Shown here piece by piece: positions 62,231 through 64,000 of a stretch of 64,000 nucleotides of DNA; position 1 is the stretch's first letter, and every line of letters begins with the position of its first letter. The DNA is from Megascapheus bottae (lineage: Eukaryota; Chordata; Mammalia; Rodentia; Geomyidae): NCBI GenBank assembly GCA_024803745.1, contig JANJXV010000013.1, positions 30,298,001 through 30,362,000 on the forward strand, read 5' to 3'. Made by a program: the position numbers and the translations under genes. Under the pieces are notes generated by a model that saw nothing but the letters and a program-made list of their open reading frames with translations, had not been told where the DNA came from and did no database searches.

Positions 62231-62479
62231 ATTAGCATTGGCCAGACCCTGGTGGGACACACTTGTAATCCCAGCTACTTAGGAGTCAGACCTGAGAATC
62301 ACAGTGAAGCCAGCCAAGCCAGGAAAACCATGAGATTCTTATCTCCAATTAACCACCAAAAATCCAGAAATGGAGCTGTGGCTTAAGTGGCACTAGCTTG
62401 AGCAAAGAAGCTCAGGCATAGGACTCAGGCCTTTGAACTCCAGAGTTGGCATCAAAAAGAAAAGAAAATATTAGCCTTG
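62231..62479 (+). mobile_element. B1 plus ID-like composite SINE with 10-bp TSD
   Basis: Insert 62,241-62,469: ACACTTGTAATCCCAGCTAC (B1), TTATCTCCAATTAACCACC linker, GGAGCTGTGGCTTAAGTGGC right half, AGAGTTGGC plus A-rich tail. Direct repeat ATTAGCMTTG at 62,231-62,240 and 62,470-62,479. Confidence 0.9.
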
Positions 62480-62743
62480 TGTCCATCACAGAACAAGTTC
62501 TCAGTAAACTATAGCTATTATGATTTGTGGTTATAATAATTATTCATACCATTGTGCAAAATCTCACTAGTCAAATATTACCAGTGTCTTCCATTATAAT
62601 CTCCTAAGAGATGGCTCATTAAACAACAGATCCACCATGGAGCAAAACTCATGTTGCAGCCTCAAAAAGGAGCATTATCGCCTGGCCAAGCTGTGAACTA
62701 AATTCACTTCATTTGCATGCTTCCCTCTCAATGGAAGTTATTT

Positions 62744-62930
62744 CATGCCAGCCAACCTTGAACGCAGAGCCTGCACACTGTGCTTAGATTTTCACAAGGC
62801 TAGAGCTCTACCACTTGAGCCTCAGAACTACTTCCAGATTTTTTACATGTATGTGGTACTGAGGAATCGACCCAGGTCTTCATGCATGTCAGGCAAGCAC
62901 TCTACCACTAGGCCAAATTCCCGGCCCAAC
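62744..62930 (-). mobile_element. IDL-Geo SINE
   Basis: Complement of the dimer: TGCCAGCC at the left, AGGCTAGAGCTCTACCACTT in the right half, ATGTATGTGGTACTGAGGA in the left half and AATTCCCGGCCC at its 5' end. The A tail has been lost. Confidence 0.85.
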
Positions 62931-64000
62931 CTTGGAAATTCTTATCTGTACTTTGTAAAGCAAATGGCAGTCAAATATGTTAATTCTGGCAAAAATCTAA
63001 TTAGCCTCAAAAACTGAGACTGAATATGTAGTGATGATTTGTATGTGCTCTTTTGAACAAAATTACTATTTCTTCTTTTAAAAAAAATATGGATGAAATA
63101 TTAACTGAATGACAATGTATCTAGTTTGTTCAGATATGAAGAAACCCAAACAAATCTTGGTTTCATTTATGGGTTCATCAATGGATCTGTGTGACAGTGG
63201 ACAAATTTTAAACTTTTGTATTATTTTCATATACAAGTGAAGATAATATTAATTTTGTAAAGAATTCCTGTGCTTCTGAATGAACAATTTAAGAATTGTG
63301 CAAGTTAAGAAAAGATTTTTTTCCTCAGTGTACCTACCTGCTATTTCTAAAGTATATATATCAATGTCAATATTTGAACTTTAATATATGCTTTCTGTCT
63401 CTGACTCTGGAACATTGGAATTACATGTGTGCAGTGCTTTATCCAGTCTTTCTTTTTTCCCCCAGTCTTTCTTATAATTAATTTTATAGTACAAATGAAT
63501 GGTGCCTTTAGATTATATAACACATAACTATCAACTATGAAGTAACACAAGTTTGAATACAAGTTTTGTATACATAGAGTGTTGTTACTATTCTCTACCA
63601 TCCAAGCAATATAACAATGGCAGGTGTATCTAATCTGGAATTTCAGATGGTCTAGTAGTGAAGATCACATACCTCTGAACTAAATAGTTAATATCTGTGA
63701 AATCATAAAAATTCTCTATACAGAGTATCCATCCTATATGATACTATGCTTGCTTCTCAAAAGTCTAGAAATTGCTGAAATTTTGTCCATTTTAAACTTC
63801 TCAGGAAGAAGTAAGTTGAATCTTGGTGATTTTTTTACTGTCCTAGAGAGAAGGTATGTCACTACTTCTAATCCCTTTTCTATTTTCCATAACACATTTT
63901 CAGTATAGTCCCTACTGGTCTTTCCTATTCTGTCTTTATCAATTTGTACTACTTAGAATTATGTCTGCTTTATAAAGTATTTCAAATATTTATGACTGGA
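62931..64000. other. Unique AT-rich DNA
   Basis: No recognisable gene or repeat to the window end. Confidence 0.5.

Overview
This is an AT-rich mammalian nuclear segment with no recognisable intact host gene. The dispersed repeats point to a rodent of the superfamily Geomyoidea (pocket mice, kangaroo rats, pocket gophers). About a dozen copies of a dimeric SINE carry an ID-like tRNA-Ala-derived left half and a 'Geo'-type right half; this structure (IDL-Geo) is described only from that group. Composite B1 plus ID-like SINEs of rodent type are also present. The order-level call is strong, the superfamily call good, and the species is not determined.

Layout. 0-10 kb: LINE-1 (L1) 3' ends (25-315; 2530-3172 with an inverted 5' piece; 5274-6896 with target-site duplication, TSD), two IDL-Geo SINEs and one B1 composite. 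10-21 kb: a stack of old L1 invaded by two IDL-Geo copies and a younger L1 (10.15-12.6 kb), a twin-primed L1 (14.95-16.6 kb), an internally deleted L1 (17.6-18.4 kb), a truncated L1 with a 16-bp TSD (18.99-19.64 kb) and an old L1 (20.6-21.0 kb). 21-34 kb: an endogenous-retrovirus remnant with nucleocapsid zinc knuckles (22.73-23.97 kb), itself hit by an L1, then mostly unique DNA with small L1 pieces. 34-48 kb: SINEs in unique DNA, and an L1-related element made of a 5' region, an ORF1 stub and a 3' end (41.57-43.12 kb). 48.8-55.8 kb: one essentially full-length but dead L1 on the minus strand, with its 5' region, ORF1, ORF2 and 3'UTR identifiable. 56-64 kb: SINEs and L1 3' ends, one with a probable 3' transduction (59.2-59.5 kb).

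How it works together. Nothing here forms an operon or host pathway. The working logic is retrotransposition: L1 ORF2 protein (endonuclease and reverse transcriptase) would have mobilised both L1 and the SINEs, leaving A-rich tails, TSDs of about 9-19 bp, 5' truncations and inversions, many of which can be read directly. At least two distinct L1 3'-end lineages are interleaved. I found no CRISPR, tRNA or rRNA gene and no convincing new biological system. The most informative items are the insertion-mechanism fossils and one weak exon-like open frame at about 58.63-58.77 kb.
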